Notes: generated by a model not told the origin, from the sequence alone. Shown: positions 10,925-23,730, numbered from the stretch's first letter. The stretch is DNA of 64,000 nucleotides from Favolaschia claudopus (GCA_037176885.1 JAWWNJ010000170.1:372001-436000); one strand, 5' to 3'. Translations and numbers: made by a program.

Positions 10925-12110
10925 GGCGGGGGAGGAGATACGACGGCGAGCGTGGGCGCCTAGTCTCAGCGTCCCCGGGGAGGAGGAAGAGGAAGAAGCT
11001 ACTGGGGTGGGAGGAGATTGGGAAGAGGGGGAGGAAGAGGAAGAAAAGGCGGAGAAGATTCCCATGCCGGGGAATGCGCGTCAGGTATCAGCGATCGGCC
11101 GCCGAAGAGACCGCTGGCGGAGAGATTATTGCTCAAGGCGAGGAAGGGGAGCTTTTTCCCTGGTTTTTCTGCGTCCTTTCTTTTCGTGGTTTCTCCCCGT
11201 ATATTTTCTTTGGGGGTTTTCTCTTTCGTGACGCTGGTAGCGGGGAGACTTACCTCGAGTCTCTCTCTTTGTCTGGTTTCTCTTTTCCTCTTCGTGTTGC
11301 TTACCGGTCAATCCGCTTTTCTTTATCATCGGTCCTTGGGACGAGGACGCGAAGTGCTTTTTGGTTTCGTTTGTTCGTTCGTTCGCGTCTACGCGCGGTT
11401 GGTGTTGAATCGTGTCGGGCTGTGTGTCGGGCTGTCGATGTGTGTGGGTCGCAGTGTAGACGCCGTCCCACATTCTTTTAATTTTGGAGGCCGTTTCCAT
11501 CTTCCTTCGACAGACGAACGAAGACCGATATCGAATGTGTGGATGCGCATGTGCTGCTGAAACGACGTACTGCGCCTCGGTGTGCTGAGATCAAGTTAGG
11601 CAGAGGTGCAAACCGGGTCGCTGTGGTTAGGCGGCGCTACTTTGTTCTTTCTGCGATCTCGTTTCTTCTTCTCTTTCGTGTCCGTCGATGGACGTCTTCT
11701 GTGCTCTCAGACGAGGCGGTGCGGGTATGGACGGAGTGACCGCTCGAGGGTCGACGTCGTGCGCGCGTCGTGGTTCGTTCGTTCGTCTGATCCATGGCTC
11801 CTCTCCTCGTCGTGGGTCTACGCTCTCGATTGTCAATTACTATATTGATATCCGCTACCTGTGTACTTACCGCTCTCCGCGCGCGGTCGTCTCTCTCCAT
11901 TTCTCCTACATCCTCCGTTCCGTTTCTTTCACTATTCTATACTTCTTCTTTCCAACTATCATTCTTCCCTTGCCGAGTCTTCGGCTCGTCCGACTCTTCT
12001 CTCTGCTCGCATCCCATCCTCACCACTCTCTGTTCTCCTCCTTCACTTTGTGTCTCTTCACCTCGCTCCTTCCTTCCTTACCTACTTGCTTTGTGGCGTT
12101 TCAATCTTTA
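10925..12110 (+). pseudogene. Partial family copy: end of exon 1 plus intron-1-like DNA
   Basis: Just after exon 5 of copy 1, the sequence again encodes, with frame breaks, the acidic run and the exon-1 end (DRPPKRPLAERLL at about 11095-11140). It continues into pyrimidine-rich DNA like intron 1. The words GTCAATC and GCTTTTCTTTA near 11310 recur at about 20430 in copy 2. No start, hydrophobic segment or later exons are seen. It looks like a partial tandem duplication now in decay. Confidence 0.65.
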
Positions 12111-12769
12111 GAACAAATGCAATAGAATGGAATATACTAGGAAATATAAGCACAGATAAGCACGCAAGTACTCAAAGGAAGCGACGCGGCTAAAGCGGAG
12201 AGCTGAGTGGGGTCCAAAGAAGAAGAAAAGCGTGGCATAGTGTGCAACTGGGACTTTTCGATGAGCCTTGTCCCCAATTTATGTAAATTCATTTGCAGTC
12301 GATCTAATACTTACGCTTGCAAATGTCTTTTTTCTGGAAATGCGGGGTTGATCTTTCATGAGTTCCGGATTGTTTCGATCAAGGTTTCGATTTCACGATT
12401 CTCGATTCGCCAAGATGTGCCTGGAATTTGACTCTTCACTTCCGGTAGAGCGTTTTTGGAGGGCTGAGAGTGGCGTATACTTTTCTATAGCTTTAAGAGT
12501 TCCTCATTTTTTTACTCTTTAGAACTCAGCTCGTTTTACGCCCAGCATCAGAACTTGTGAAAGCTAGCCACTTTTCCAACGCTTTTCCGTTTGATTAGCT
12601 TCGGCTCAGCCTTCAAGATACTTTTTGAGATTGTACGTATACGCGAGAAACACTCTAGGTAGTGCGCTACTTGCCTCATTGCCCAATCAGTTCAGCAGAT
12701 CTCCGACCTTTTATTCAAGGCTGAACCAAATCCAGAATTGAGGGGACGAATATATTACGCGCTGTTTGC

Positions 12770-14095
12770 GTATATGTACGTGTCTGATGGCAATGACGTA
12801 ACCAGCTTCCTCCTCTCCTGCCACTGGCAGTGGCCTTCGCTTTTGCAATGCCATCTGCGATCGCACCAGCCCTTCTGCTACTGAGCGCGCTATGAAGTAG
12901 TCAGGTCTTGGGCTTGCTATACGGCTTGACAGCGCTCACCTATGGCTCTATCGGCTAGAGGCCTACTTCGCGCATGGTGGCAGGGGGAAATTCAAAAGAA
13001 AAATGGTCGATGTCCCCTCCTCCGAGTTCCCAACATCCTCGAGAATACTACCACGCCGCTTCAAGGACTTCTCCAGTTCTTCACTACGTGCTGTACTCCC
13101 TCGAATCTCCATGATGCGGCCGGAAGACCGGACTACGGCAATCTTGAGCGACATCGCAAATTTTCCGCAGAGGGACTCACAGGAACGAGCAAAGAGCTGC
13201 GCTGTGTCTGCTGTACCTCTGTATCTACCCTGAATGTACTCCGGAGCTGTAGGATACGACATCCCTGCACTAAGCCGGCCGATTCACGATGATCTGAAAA
13301 TTTGTGAGGCTTGCACGCAAATAAGGCAGGCGAAGAACTCGCCGCGTCGAATAAGTACCACATTCAGTTCTCGTCTTTGCGATCCGACGCTTCCTTCGGG
13401 GTGCGTATCTCGGAGTCTCTATCCCCGTCAGTATTCTTTAGATGTCAAAAAAAACACTACTACTTCACTTGGTCTCTTTCCGCTCGCTCTCCTTCGGAGC
13501 GCCTGGTCTTTCACCCCAATCCAAGCCCAAACCGTCGTCGTCGACAAGGACTCGAGACCGAGACCCATCAACCCAGTTTTCACCCAGTTTTGACGCCGCA
13601 CAAGAGTCATCCCTCTCGACCCTACGAATCAAGCCACGCTGTTCCTCAAGCATTCGGGCTGTCTATCTCTCGAGCCGTCAGCGACTAAGGTCGAAGAACA
13701 AGACCTTACTTCACTCTTCTAGTTCCGAGGTTCACGTGCCTCGACAACGCATGTGGTTACTTTGCTCTAATCTCTTTGGCATCGAATCCTGTCGACTGCG
13801 TCAGCCTCAGCACCATTGATCCAGGCAACCTTCACCACGAGACAAAGACGCTGAAAGCACGCCGTGAGGGATCAAGCCGAGAACGGCGTATATCGAGGGC
13901 GCGGCACCTCAGTACCCGCCATCTAAAAGGTTCGAACAACGAACAGGAATCGCCTCGTGAAAAGGCTCCATCTGTTCAAATTCTCAGCGAGTTCTTCGAC
14001 TGGGAATATAGGGTACACTGGACAGCTCCGCCTCTGTACGCGGCGCGGGAGACGGAATCGATCTTATGTGCACCATAGGAATCTGATTCATAGCA
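12770..14095 (+). repeat. Decayed dispersed repeat, plus-strand copy (partner 47345-48800)
   Basis: At least five collinear anchors match the minus strand of 47345-48800. Examples are GATGGCAATGACGTAACCAG at 12787, GACATCGCAAATTTTCC near 13150, CTGTAGGATACGAC near 13245, GCGTCAGCCTCAGCACCATT near 13798, and TTCGACTGGGAAT near 13995. Intervening parts differ by substitutions and indels. No long open frame survives on either strand. It may be a dead gene or an old mobile element, and I cannot tell which. Confidence 0.6.
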
Positions 14096-16283
14096 TGCCC
14101 ACCACAGTACGGTAGCAAACGACAAAGGAATCTGCCTGCTGCGCGCTGGATGGGTAAGGGGAGAGGTAACAGAAACGTAAAGAGGAAGGGGGGAAGATTG
14201 TACGGTACTGAAGCGACAAAATACGTGTGTTGGTGAGGCAGAGAGGAAAAAGAAAGAGAAACAAAACAACCCACATCCTAGCCCCCAGGTACCCGGCGGG
14301 ATGAGCGAACCATGGCAAGACAAGATTCGCCAACAGGCCTGTTGCGAGCGTTAGTGACAGAGATTGAGAAAATGCGGGGCCGCCGTAGGCACTGGCTGAG
14401 ACGAGCGTAGGTGACGCGGCTCGTTGCTGTAGCGTCAACGCGGACCAAGCGGCAGTGGCGGCTGGGTGGGGTGGTCGTATGCGGGTCCAGAGTCAAGAGG
14501 CGTTGGTAAACGCAGTGCAATCGAAGAGAAAGATAGCGAACGTGACTTGAAATGCGCGTTAGCGTATATCCATCGGAATTGATCAGCTTGGCACACCATG
14601 ATTCAGGCGTTGTTGAGCGTTAAACTGGACCAATCCCGAATCCGGTATGCATATGTCGCTGGCGACATATGGGTCAGCATCGTTGTTGTGCTGATGAAGG
14701 GAGAAACAACGGGGAGACGTACTTAGTATAGTATTTCCGCCTCATCAACATTGCCATTGCTTGCTTTCGGTGGGTTTGTGTATCCCGAATCCCACATTTC
14801 TGCGCTTGCACGAGTACCAAGGGGGCTTCGGCCAATTTGTATCGGCATCAAAAGAGGAGAAAAAAATAACTGTAGAGGGTCGGGAGAGCAATTCAGAGCC
14901 CAGCGAAGTCTTGTGAATTGAGGAATTAGAGTCCAGCGTTAGGCATTCTCAATCAATATCAAACGGAGCTTCGTCTTGCAAAGACTCAGGGATCTTCGAG
15001 TCCCACCCACGGAGGAAGCTTCTAGAGATCCAACGGCACACAGAGAGGGTAACTGAGGCTAACAAGCTGGCTGCTGGGAGCGTTGACTGAGAACGAGCTG
15101 GAGTCATCGAAGCCGTTGCTAATGAAGTCGAGGTGACACGTGGCATCAAGCACGTACACAAGCACAAGCAACGCGTCGCTTCTTGTTCCGTGCCTTCGAC
15201 AAAGACGCGAGACGCGCGTGACTGCGCGAGCTTGGAGATTTCATCTCAGTTTCTCTCAGAATGTCGCTCCTCGCTAGTACTTACCCGCGTGAGTCAAAGA
15301 GATGGCTCGAACTAGATAATTTGTTCCTGCTTGTCCATCTGATGCAATTGTGATGCAATCAGAATCTGGACCCTCTATCTTACTACTCTTTCCTTCAAAC
15401 CACCATACAGAGTCCCAAGCAGCCGAGGTTGGCTCGGCCTCAAATCGTTCATTCATCAGCCTGCTTCCAACACTGCTCTCTTCAAGTTCCCTGCTTCAGA
15501 TCTGTATCTTGTCCAAGTCGCCGGCTCGATGGTTTCTCGGCGATAGTCTCGATGACTCGAAGCAGAAGTTTCTCGCGAACACCAGCCTTTCGTCGAGATG
15601 CTCGCAATGTAAGCAAGATCCTCATTTGCACTCTCCAACTGTCGTAGTCTGATCGATAGCGAACCAGCAACGAATCTCTTGGCAGCACCAGCCTGCTGCC
15701 GAAGCAGCCTGTTCCTTCGACTCTCTTCCTCACTGCGGCACCGAGAGGATATATCTCGCCAACACTGATCTCTGGCAGTTCAACATCTAAACCACTTCAC
15801 GACTGAGACCGTCCTCGGATTGCGGGCTTTGTACTGCGCCAACGATTCGAATCATGACTCCGAGCGCTGAGCGGGAAAACGCGAACGCGAAAAGGTATCC
15901 GGATCGTACTCAACGCACGGTATACAAGCAGGTAGTTCCGTGGCACTTACAGTGACTTTGTCTGAACTTGAAAATAGTGAATTTCTCACGAGTCGCGTTT
16001 CACTTGACTTTTCTGTAATTCGCCGCTCCATTTGAGTCCATCCTTTACGGGCGGCCCTTTCATGGCTCTTGCACTCTTTCTGACGGTTCAACCGGGATCA
16101 CTGTCAACACGTTCTCAGGAAAAGTTTCAGATGTCAAAGTGGCGTTAGTGCTCTCCGTGAATGGCGGCCGCACTGCGACTGATATAGATTTTTCCTTTAA
16201 TACCAGACAGAACTCGCGGTCTCCTCCCACCATCCACATTGTCACTCACATCCAGACTGCAGCGCTTTCCCCCAACCACCACG
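14096..16283. other. Gene-poor interval before the DUF6535 gene
   Basis: Apart from the perfect palindrome at 14650-14671, I see no recognisable gene, RNA or transposon end. Open frames are short, overlap on both strands and lack domain motifs. The last few hundred bases should hold the promoter of the DUF6535 gene, but no clear TATA element stands out. Confidence 0.4.
14650..14671. repeat. Perfect 22-bp palindrome
   Basis: CATATGTCGC and its exact reverse complement GCGACATATG are separated by TG. Such a site could bind a dimeric protein or form a tight hairpin. It stands alone and has no adjacent gene. Confidence 0.6.
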
Positions 16284-19200
16284 ATGGACGAAGAATCGCA
16301 AAAAATCAATCGGAGAGACAGTGAGTGTCTTCCTTTTTTCAGTCCTACTGCATTATCGATGACAATGCGCCATACAGCAACCTCTAACGGAGATCATAAC
16401 GACGGACTCGGTACCATACCCTCACCTGCGTATATCTCTCCGGCCATAGACAAAGAAGCACGAGGACTGGAGGCAGAGGGTGAGTGTTCTGCTCTGTACT
16501 GCTTCTCGACAACCAAGCGTCGTACAGCAATCTCCGAGAGGAATCATGACGATGAAGCAGGTGCCAAAATCTGGTCCGTCTACATCTCTGAAGCAGACAA
16601 ATACGACAAGGCGTTAGTCGAAAGCTGGAAAAGCGACATGGATGGAATGTTGATCTTTGTGCGTGTTCAGGAGTTCTTTTCTATGTCGTATCTCAAGCCG
16701 CAACTAGGCCGGTCTTTTTTCTGCGATTTTATCGGCCTTCCTCATCGAGAGCTATAAAAGTCTCACACCGGACTCGGAAGACCGTATGGCCACTCTTTTA
16801 GGTCAAATATCCACCCAATTATCAGGGATAGCCAACGGCACCCGTATCAATATCCCTCCCCCTGAACCATTCGTGGTTTCTATCTCATCTCTGGTCTGCA
16901 ACTTGCTCTGGTTCATCAGCTTGGGACTCAGCTTGTCCAGCGCCCTGATTGCAACCTTAGTTGAGCAGTGGGCGAGGGATTTCAGGTACAAAACCGACAT
17001 GCGTTCCTCACCTGTCATCCGGGCTCGCATCTTCGCGTACCTTTATTACGGTCTCAAGCGATTCAACATGCATGCTGTGGTGGATCTCATTCCATTCTTA
17101 CTGCATGCCTCTCTGGTTCTGTTTTTTGTAGGGCTGGTTGCATTCCTGGTTCCGGTGAATCGGGATGCGATGATCTTGTCGTTGATTCTGCTGGGTATCT
17201 TGCTGTTTGTGTACGCCGCCCTCACAGTATTTCCCCTTCTTTATCACGACTCTCCATACAAAACTCCCCTCTCGGCTGGCTTGTGGCGTATCGTGCAACA
17301 CCTCCGAAACTTCGACCCTGTGGCGAAAGTCAGCAGGCCATCCCCTTCAATGGTAGACGCCATGAATGAAGCTGCTACTCGGTCATCCCTTGATCGCAAT
17401 GAGCGTGACTTCCGCGCACTCTGCTGGACAGTCAAATCACTGTCAAATGACGTTGAACTCGAGCCCTTTCTCGAAGGCATACCAGATGCTCTTCACAGTT
17501 CCGGCCCGCACGGACGCCGAAGGGCCTATGACAAGCAAATCGAGATTCTTGTCCAGGACTCAAATGTTCAGCTACTCAAGCGAGCGGAGAGCTTTCTTCG
17601 AGACTGTCATAGCAGTTTGCTGAAGCCGGAGACACGGATGCAACGACACATCACTGCGCTGCAGGCCCTATGGGCAATTGCTGCCGCTCTCCCAACCACC
17701 GGCCACCTGATGATTGGATCCTCAGCACAATTTGACTGGTCTCTAGTCCGGCAATCTGTACCAATGGAAGTCGACCGCTTTCAGATTTCTGCTCGTGCAG
17801 CGCTATACCTCAATGTTGTCATAGCGTTGTTGAGCGAGATAGATGCTCACCTCCAGGTCATCACCGAGATAGAGCGAGGACTGCTTCCAAGGGGCGGTTA
17901 CACACAACAAGTGCTTCTCAAGTACCGCTCGCTCACTGAAGGAATGCAGTCGAGTGCAACCAGATTGAAGATTTTTATCTCCCAATCCCGGAAGTGGGAA
18001 ATTGCCATTGAACAGTCGCTGCTTCGGATGGCATCCGAGGTCGAAGGTCTTGTCCCGAGTCTCAACACGAATGACATTGGCCGTTGCCCCTCAGTTGCTG
18101 AGCTTGCATCCAACTGTCACAAAACTCGTTCCGCGTTGCAATCCCTCCGAAAAATACTCATCCGCATTGAGCACATTGTTCATGTTGACTTCTTAAGCAA
18201 CGCTGCCGCCCAGAAACCCCGATCCTATCAGTTCGAGGCAACCGAGTACCTCTTCACATCCCACATATCATCTCAGGACGAATTCGAAGGAGCTTTATAT
18301 TCCAAAGCATTCGACGCGATTGTTCTCAAAGAGGAAAACTTCGGTACAAGAATATGGCATCATTGCGATGAAGTTTTGGGGACCTTGCTCTCGCTCATCC
18401 TTAGTTGGGACCACGTCGGCGGAATGGACAATGATGTTAGGCATGTTCCAGGGCAACTTGGACCGTATCTTTCACACCAACCATATGGTACACAGTCTTC
18501 TATATTGCAGAAGTGCAATAAGTTGCGGTTGTGCCACTGTTTGATGGCACAGATTGACCGAATACCCCTCCATAATAACTGGGTTATACGCGGGATGTGG
18601 CATGTTGCATTTGCAATGGTGGGACATTATCCTCAGCATGCTGACGAGCTTGTGAGAACGTGGAAGGTCGACCCAGAACTATCCCGCTATCCGCAATTGT
18701 TGGAACAGATCTTGGGGACATTACTTCGGCGTTTTTTCTCCGGGAGCTCCCCAACACCGGAAATGGCTTCCGTAGTGCGCCCAACCGTTTCCCTCATTCA
18801 AACTTATGCGTTGAACACGATGTTTCTCGAGCCATCGGAGTTGCGCAACTGGAAACTTGAAGCAGATATACTCATCCCGCTTCATCCCTTTTTTGCAAAT
18901 TTTCAATCAGAGAATGCTGATCCTGTAACCTCGATATCTATTTTGGATCTCCGCATGAGCATTCTCTCTAACTTCATGGGTGGATTCCACGACAATGAAC
19001 TCCCTTACTTTGGCATAGAGACCTTGAGGATGCTGACCCGGTTCTCCCCGGAGCCCCCGGGTGTCAGTGCTTCGCTGCAGGTGTGCTTTGCCGAAAGTTG
19101 GAATGTCGTGATCAGAACCATGGACGCAAGATGGCGATCCGAGATGGGACAGAGTATAGTATTCGACTCAGATCTGTTTTTCGCCTATCGAGCGCAGCTT

Positions 19201-19431
19201 ACATCACAGGACAACAGCCAATTTTGTTGGCTGAATGATCCAAAGGCTGTGGAAATACTCTTCAAAGGGTGGGATTTGTGGGGGGAGAGGGAACCGGAAA
19301 ATGCCGCACAGTTGAACAGATTTAAAAGGGTCATACTCAAGGGAGTGCTAGGTAACGGAGTTGATGCTCAAAGGGGAGACGCTGATGAAGATCGAGATAT
19401 AGCCGAAGTAGTTGATGAGTATACTCATTGA
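16284..19431 (+). CDS. DUF6535-family membrane protein, four exons
   Basis: The exons are 16284-16320, 16378-16479, 16528-16658 and 16708-19431. The three introns are 48-57 nt with GT-AG ends, and the joined frame gives 997 residues. Before the first membrane segment it reads WKSDMDGMLIF, then AGLFSAILSAFLIESYK across the third intron, the hallmark of the Agaricomycete DUF6535 domain. A second segment (LLWFISLGLSLSSALIATL) and two more around HAVVDLIPFLLHASLVLFF and ILSLILLGILLFVYAAL follow. The remaining roughly 700 residues are soluble and helical without a motif I recognise. The family is expanded in mushroom-forming fungi and has no known function. The long last exon is open throughout, so the gene looks intact. 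The start was chosen because the first ATG in frame gives three standard small introns. Confidence 0.85.
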
Positions 19432-19599
19432 ACGCGTCTACTTCAGTAAATTTAATTTCCAACGATTTTGCAAGAATGAAAGGATTTTAAAAATCAATAA
19501 AGTCGTCTCGTGTAATAGACGCTTTTAAATTGCAGTGGATTAGGGAGGCGTCTCTGTATGCACTGTACGAAGTAGAGAATAAAAACGCGTCGAGGTTTA

Positions 19600-19635
19600 A
19601 ACGACGCGTTGTTGTGGTGTGTGTACGCGATTGAT
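19600..19635 (+). promoter_or_regulatory. Shared upstream module, copy 2
   Basis: This matches the module at 6187 with few changes and lies about 180 bp before the ATG of the truncated family copy. Its survival next to a dead copy shows that the module was duplicated along with the gene. Confidence 0.45.
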
Positions 19636-19817
19636 GCGAATGATGTAGTGCCACGTTATCCTGCTTGGCCGGCTCCACGGCTTTCAAGTCGCCTCCCTAC
19701 TCCTTCTCCTTCCCACTCGTCAAAGACTCGACACTTCTTGCCACTCTTATCCTACCTTCTACTCCCTCTAATCCCCAGAAAATCTCTAGTAACTCGCCGA
19801 TACAAAACAAAAACAGA

Positions 19818-20650
19818 ATGGGCACCGCACAAAGCACCGTCAGTTCGCCCCAAACGCTCCTCACCGCCGCAGCGCTCGCCGTCGACGGGGCTGTCGCTGT
19901 TGGATACACCGTCTCCGCATCCTCGTCTCCTTCGTCGTCGTCGTCGGCGGCGGGCGAGAAGGCTAAATTGAAGAGCAAGAAGAAGAAAGGGCGGGAAGGA
20001 CGGCGGCGCGGTGGGAGTCTTGCCTGTGCCTGTGCCTTCGTCTACAACCATCGGCTCCAACGCGGCGTTGACACCGACCCAGGCGAAACAAAAACCCAAG
20101 CGCAAGGACGCTAACCGCTGGCCCCGCGGGTGGGGAGAGCAAGAACTACGGGTGGAGGGGCGTCGGGCTCCTGAGCCCTTGGCTCCCCCGGGCGAGGTGA
20201 AGGAGCAAGTACGATGATAAGCACGAGACGCGCCGCCCGGGGGTGGATGAGTGAGGGTGCTTTTGCTTTTGCTTTGCTCTTCGTCTCTGTTTTTTCCTTG
20301 ATTCTCGCTTGACTTTCGGCGGTTTTTCTTTCTTTCGTGGCGCTCATATACGAGACTTTCCTCGACTCTTTCTTCCTTCCTTCTCCGCTTTCATCTTTCT
20401 CCTTCCTCTCCATCTCGCCTCGGCATCCGGTCAATCTGCTTTTCTTTACCACCCTTCCTGGGTGTGCACGTACCCCTGGGTTGAATCGCCGGTCTCTTCT
20501 GTACGTGTGCAGGGAGCCGCGCAGACGCCGGTGCAGCGCATTCCTTTGTTTCTTCATCCGTGTTTCCGTCTTCAACGGGCGACTAATCTCGAGTCCCTGC
20601 GTCCGCACATGCGGCTGACGCGGCACTTATTCTTTGAGTTTGATCACACC
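19818..20650 (+). pseudogene. Five-exon gene family, copy 2 (truncated)
   Basis: It starts MGTAQSTVSSPQTLL with the hydrophobic segment and lysine-rich tract of the family. The frame is then lost after about 60 codons, and most of the middle of exon 1 is deleted. Traces of the exon end (GTGGATGAGTGAG near 20243) are followed by pyrimidine-rich DNA resembling intron 1, to about 20650. Exons 2-5 are absent. The A-rich leader and ATG context AACAGAATGGGCAC are the same as in copies 1 and 3. Confidence 0.75.
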
Positions 20651-21077
20651 TCAATACACTAGCGACTCGTGTAGGAACGTCGCTTAACATCAACAGTGTC
20701 TGAAAATGCGAGATCTATCTGTTTTGTCCGAAAGATTCGGTCATCGATGAATTGCTGCTCTGTTGTGGCGCCGTCGCTGCCTCAAACATGGAATGAGTCC
20801 TAAATTCATCGTTGATCATTGCCAACCTCAGCCAACATCTTTCGGGCTCTCGATTTAGCAAAGCCATCAAGATATCCGACCTAGAATTGCAGTAACAAGT
20901 GTAAATCGATGCTCAAAACCATGTTTCGGGGACAATTTACTGCCTGACTCGGAGTTGGGTCTGGATTGAAACAGGCCAACATCCAGGCTATGGCGGCCTC
21001 AAAGTGTTATTTTCTCGCTTGGGTTAGCTTGATTGTTGATTTGTTCACTGGTGTCGCGCTGAACGCGTAAAGCAATT
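20651..21077. other. No gene recognised
   Basis: This interval lies between the dead family copy and the module before the F-box-like gene. I see nothing in it beyond short open frames. Confidence 0.4.
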
Positions 21078-21110
21078 AACGCGTTGTTGTGGCGTGTGTA
21101 CGTGATTGAT
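21078..21110 (+). promoter_or_regulatory. Shared upstream module before the F-box-like gene
   Basis: A 33-bp match to the gene-family module (AACGCGTTGTTGTGG then GTGTGTACGTGATTGAT) ends 70 bp before the ATG of an unrelated gene. In family copies it is 180-260 bp from the ATG. It may be a promoter shared by chance duplication or by recruitment. Confidence 0.45.
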
Positions 21111-21179
21111 GTCTGATCGTACTCATCAACGATCAAACCTCCTCGTCCTTCCCAGTGCCCACCACAATCATCCCGAGCC

Positions 21180-22554
21180 ATGCGACGACAGAACCCACTG
21201 GAAATACAGGAACTTCTGGATATATGCATCAGCCTAATCGCCGATTCTACCTCCGACCTCCTTGCCTGCTCTCTGGTTGCTCATTTATGGGTGAATTTCG
21301 CCCAAGCACATCTGTTCCGGTCGCCAGGATTCACCCATGGCGATCGCGACAAGCTCCCTGGATCCAACCAGCGCGTCAAGCAATTCCACAACGCACTCAC
21401 TGCTTCTCCACACCTGGTGCACCACATTCGCCATCTGCGTCTCACCGCCGGCCCTCTAGAATCCAAATCGCTCGAGAAACTGTTCAGCATCGACTTCCCC
21501 CACGTGGAAACTCTAGCTCTGCGAGTCGTGACGATCGAACCTCAGAAATTCGAGCATCTAATGCTCCCGCAGCCAAGTCTCACATTTCCCTCCATTCACC
21601 GCCTCATCCTAACCGTCAAGGGCCCGTTTTCGACCTGTACCGATTTCCTACAACGCTTCCCTTCCTCAATTCAACACCTCGAAATCGGATTCGACCAGGC
21701 TGCGGAACGTGCGCTGAGTCATAGCGTTTCGGACGCTGTTACGCGTAGTATGCGGCTGAAATCGCTGCGCGTGGGTATCTGGGTGTACGGGAGGATTCGG
21801 CAGGACGGTAGATGCTACTCAGGCTGGCCTCCGACGCCCCATATTCCCTTCGAGCTATCCGAGTTGGAGGCTTTTCATATTGACCCGGGATTACCGATTC
21901 GTTGGGATCTCATGGGCTCTTTCAATGAGATTCAAGTACTTGACTTTGATGTGACGGTGTGTTTATGCTCGTTGACCAATTCGTCTTCCCTCCTAAACAC
22001 TCGTTGTTATAACCACAGATGAAAACACCCACACTCGACGTTCCCAAGATCTTTCCCGCCGTCCGCATCCTGCGTATCCGCCACGGCGGCGCAGACAGAT
22101 ATAGCGCCCCACCGATGATACATCCCACTCTCGCAACTCTCACACGATGCAAACGTCTTCATACTTTCCGGCTGCAGCTTCAACACGATCATTACGCCAA
22201 GTGCCACCAGCTTGATGGCCTCTTGAGCGAGATGCTCGAGGATGTGGCGGCGCCGCTCTCGTTAGTTGAGTTTGAGTTTGACGTGATGCGGGTACCGTTG
22301 GAGAACAGCTTTCCGAGGCTGGTTGGGTTAGGGTGGGAGAAGGTGAGCAAGCTCGGGATGCGTTGCGTGTTTCGTGACTGATTTTTTCTTACCTCTCTTT
22401 TTCTTTGTGTAGTTTCGCACTGTCTGGGTTGGGTATTCCGGGGAGTCACAGGCTGCTCTGCGATGGCGGGTGAGTTTATGAATTCTTCTGGTCTCGATGA
22501 TATCTGGTGGGATTTAGCTCACAATTTCGGCAGGAATTGGTCGATGGATTGTGA
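21180..22554 (+). CDS. F-box-like, leucine-rich-repeat-type protein, four exons
   Basis: The exons are 21180-21956, 22019-22342, 22413-22469 and 22534-22554. The introns are 62-70 nt with GT-AG ends, and the joined frame gives 392 residues. The N-terminus (NPLEIQELLDICISLIADS, then SDLLACSLVAHLWV) has the shape of the Agaricomycete F-box-like motif: hydrophobic helix, spacer, ACSLV-x-W. The rest has leucine-spaced segments (IRHLRLTAG, LEKLFSIDFPHVETLALRVV, LEIGF, LKSLRVGIWV) typical of the LRR-like partners of these F-boxes. Such proteins usually pick substrates for SCF ubiquitin ligases; here that role is inferred from family shape only. The tail ends in a short exon (ELVDGL). All exon junctions stay in phase, so it looks intact. 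Confidence 0.75.
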
Positions 22555-22725
22555 ATTTTTTCGATGTTACACGCTTCTGTGAAACCGTTCGAGGAATGTA
22601 GCAGATGTGAGGTCATTAATGACTTTCAGTATCATGATTGAGCGAGTACTTGGACAGAAATGAATTCAACATCGAATCGAGCACGGCCTTCTGTTGCTTA
22701 GTCGACGCAAAGGGAGATATACTAA

Positions 22726-22805
22726 GCCTCTGGGGTGGTGGTCCGCACCTGCATTCAGTTCCATGAAGCTGGGAAGGTGAACCTGTTCGATTCGGGATCC
22801 CAGGC
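22726..22805 (+). ncRNA. tRNA-like small RNA unit 5
   Basis: This is the first unit of the second array. The ends pair as GCCT-GGGG with TCCCAGGC, with a two-base bulge. The T-arm is CCTG-TTCGATT-CGGG. A T5 run lies at 22827-22831. It is the shortest unit, about 80 nt. Confidence 0.45.
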
Positions 22806-23016
22806 ATGCCCACCGTTTCTTCTCGCTTTTTGTGCATGTTGTTGAGCGTGTAGGTCCGCATCCGATTGTCAAGATATTCGAGTTGTCGGCGATTTAAGTA
22901 AGGGAATTTAACACCATCCACGACGACTGGAATTAAAGACGAGACTTCAGACTCGGACAACTGGAAATGGATAACTCTAAATCGCTGTGCACATGTGCGG
23001 AACAGATCTTAGAGAA

Positions 23017-23115
23017 GCTTCGTAGCGGTGGTCCGCACCTTCCCCCTGTCTGAAGTTTGCGGCGAATACGAATACACAGCGGTGAGCTCCGCCCGTTCGA
23101 TTCGGGCTACCAAGT
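23017..23115 (+). ncRNA. tRNA-like small RNA unit 6
   Basis: The closing stem is CTTCGTAG with CTACCAAG, with one mismatch. The D-arm GCGG-TGGT-CCGC and the T-arm CCCG-TTCGATT-CGGG (23092-23106) are both perfect. A T5 run lies at 23143-23147. Confidence 0.55.
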
Positions 23116-23353
23116 CTGTCAAATACTTGAAGTCGAGTGTACTTTTTGCGCTTCATTTTCGGTCGATTCGGAAGGAAGGAAAGGCGGGGTAGCAGTTGAG
23201 TATGTTCAGAGATTCGTATTTGCACTCTGTTCTGAAAAGCTTGATAGAATAAGCAACTCTTCAATTGAAGTCAAATACGGAAATGAGGAACAAGTTGGTT
23301 TTGAATTCCGAACCGAGTAGCGCGCTGTAGGTATCTGAAGGATGTAATGGAGG

Positions 23354-23446
23354 CGCGTGGGAGCGGTGGTACGGACTTTCATCCAGTGCCACGATATTTC
23401 TGCGGGCATTAATAGCAGGTGAACCTGTTCGATTCGGGATCTGCAT
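23354..23446 (+). ncRNA. tRNA-like small RNA unit 7
   Basis: The T-arm CCTG-TTCGATT-CGGG is kept, but the D-arm (GCGG-TGGT-ACGG) and the closing stem are partly broken. A T7 run lies at 23467-23473. It is probably a decaying member. Confidence 0.4.
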
Positions 23447-23631
23447 GTGTCGGGAAGCGGAGCTAATTTTTTTCTTCTTCTCCTTCTTGTGAATTCTTCT
23501 CTTCAAAATGTTCGGTCTTCATGATATTAAGTTCGATCAACTCAAGAGCACGGCGATTGGCAGGCAACGACTGAAATCGTATTCGGACTCGGGTCAGTGA
23601 ATTACCGATGAATCTCTCTGCGAATGAAGAA

Positions 23632-23730
23632 GCCTTGGTAGCGGTGGTCCGCCCCTTTCCCTAGTCGCTGAATAACATTGATAGATACAGGGTTAGTGAG
23701 GTGCGCCCGTTCGATTCAGGTTGCCGAGCT
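23632..23730 (+). ncRNA. tRNA-like small RNA unit 8
   Basis: The closing stem CTTGGTAG with TTGCCGAG pairs over eight positions, counting G-T pairs. The D-arm is GCGG-TGGT-CCGC. The T-arm has one mismatch (CCCG-TTCGATT-CAGG). A T5 run lies at 23750-23754. Confidence 0.5.
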
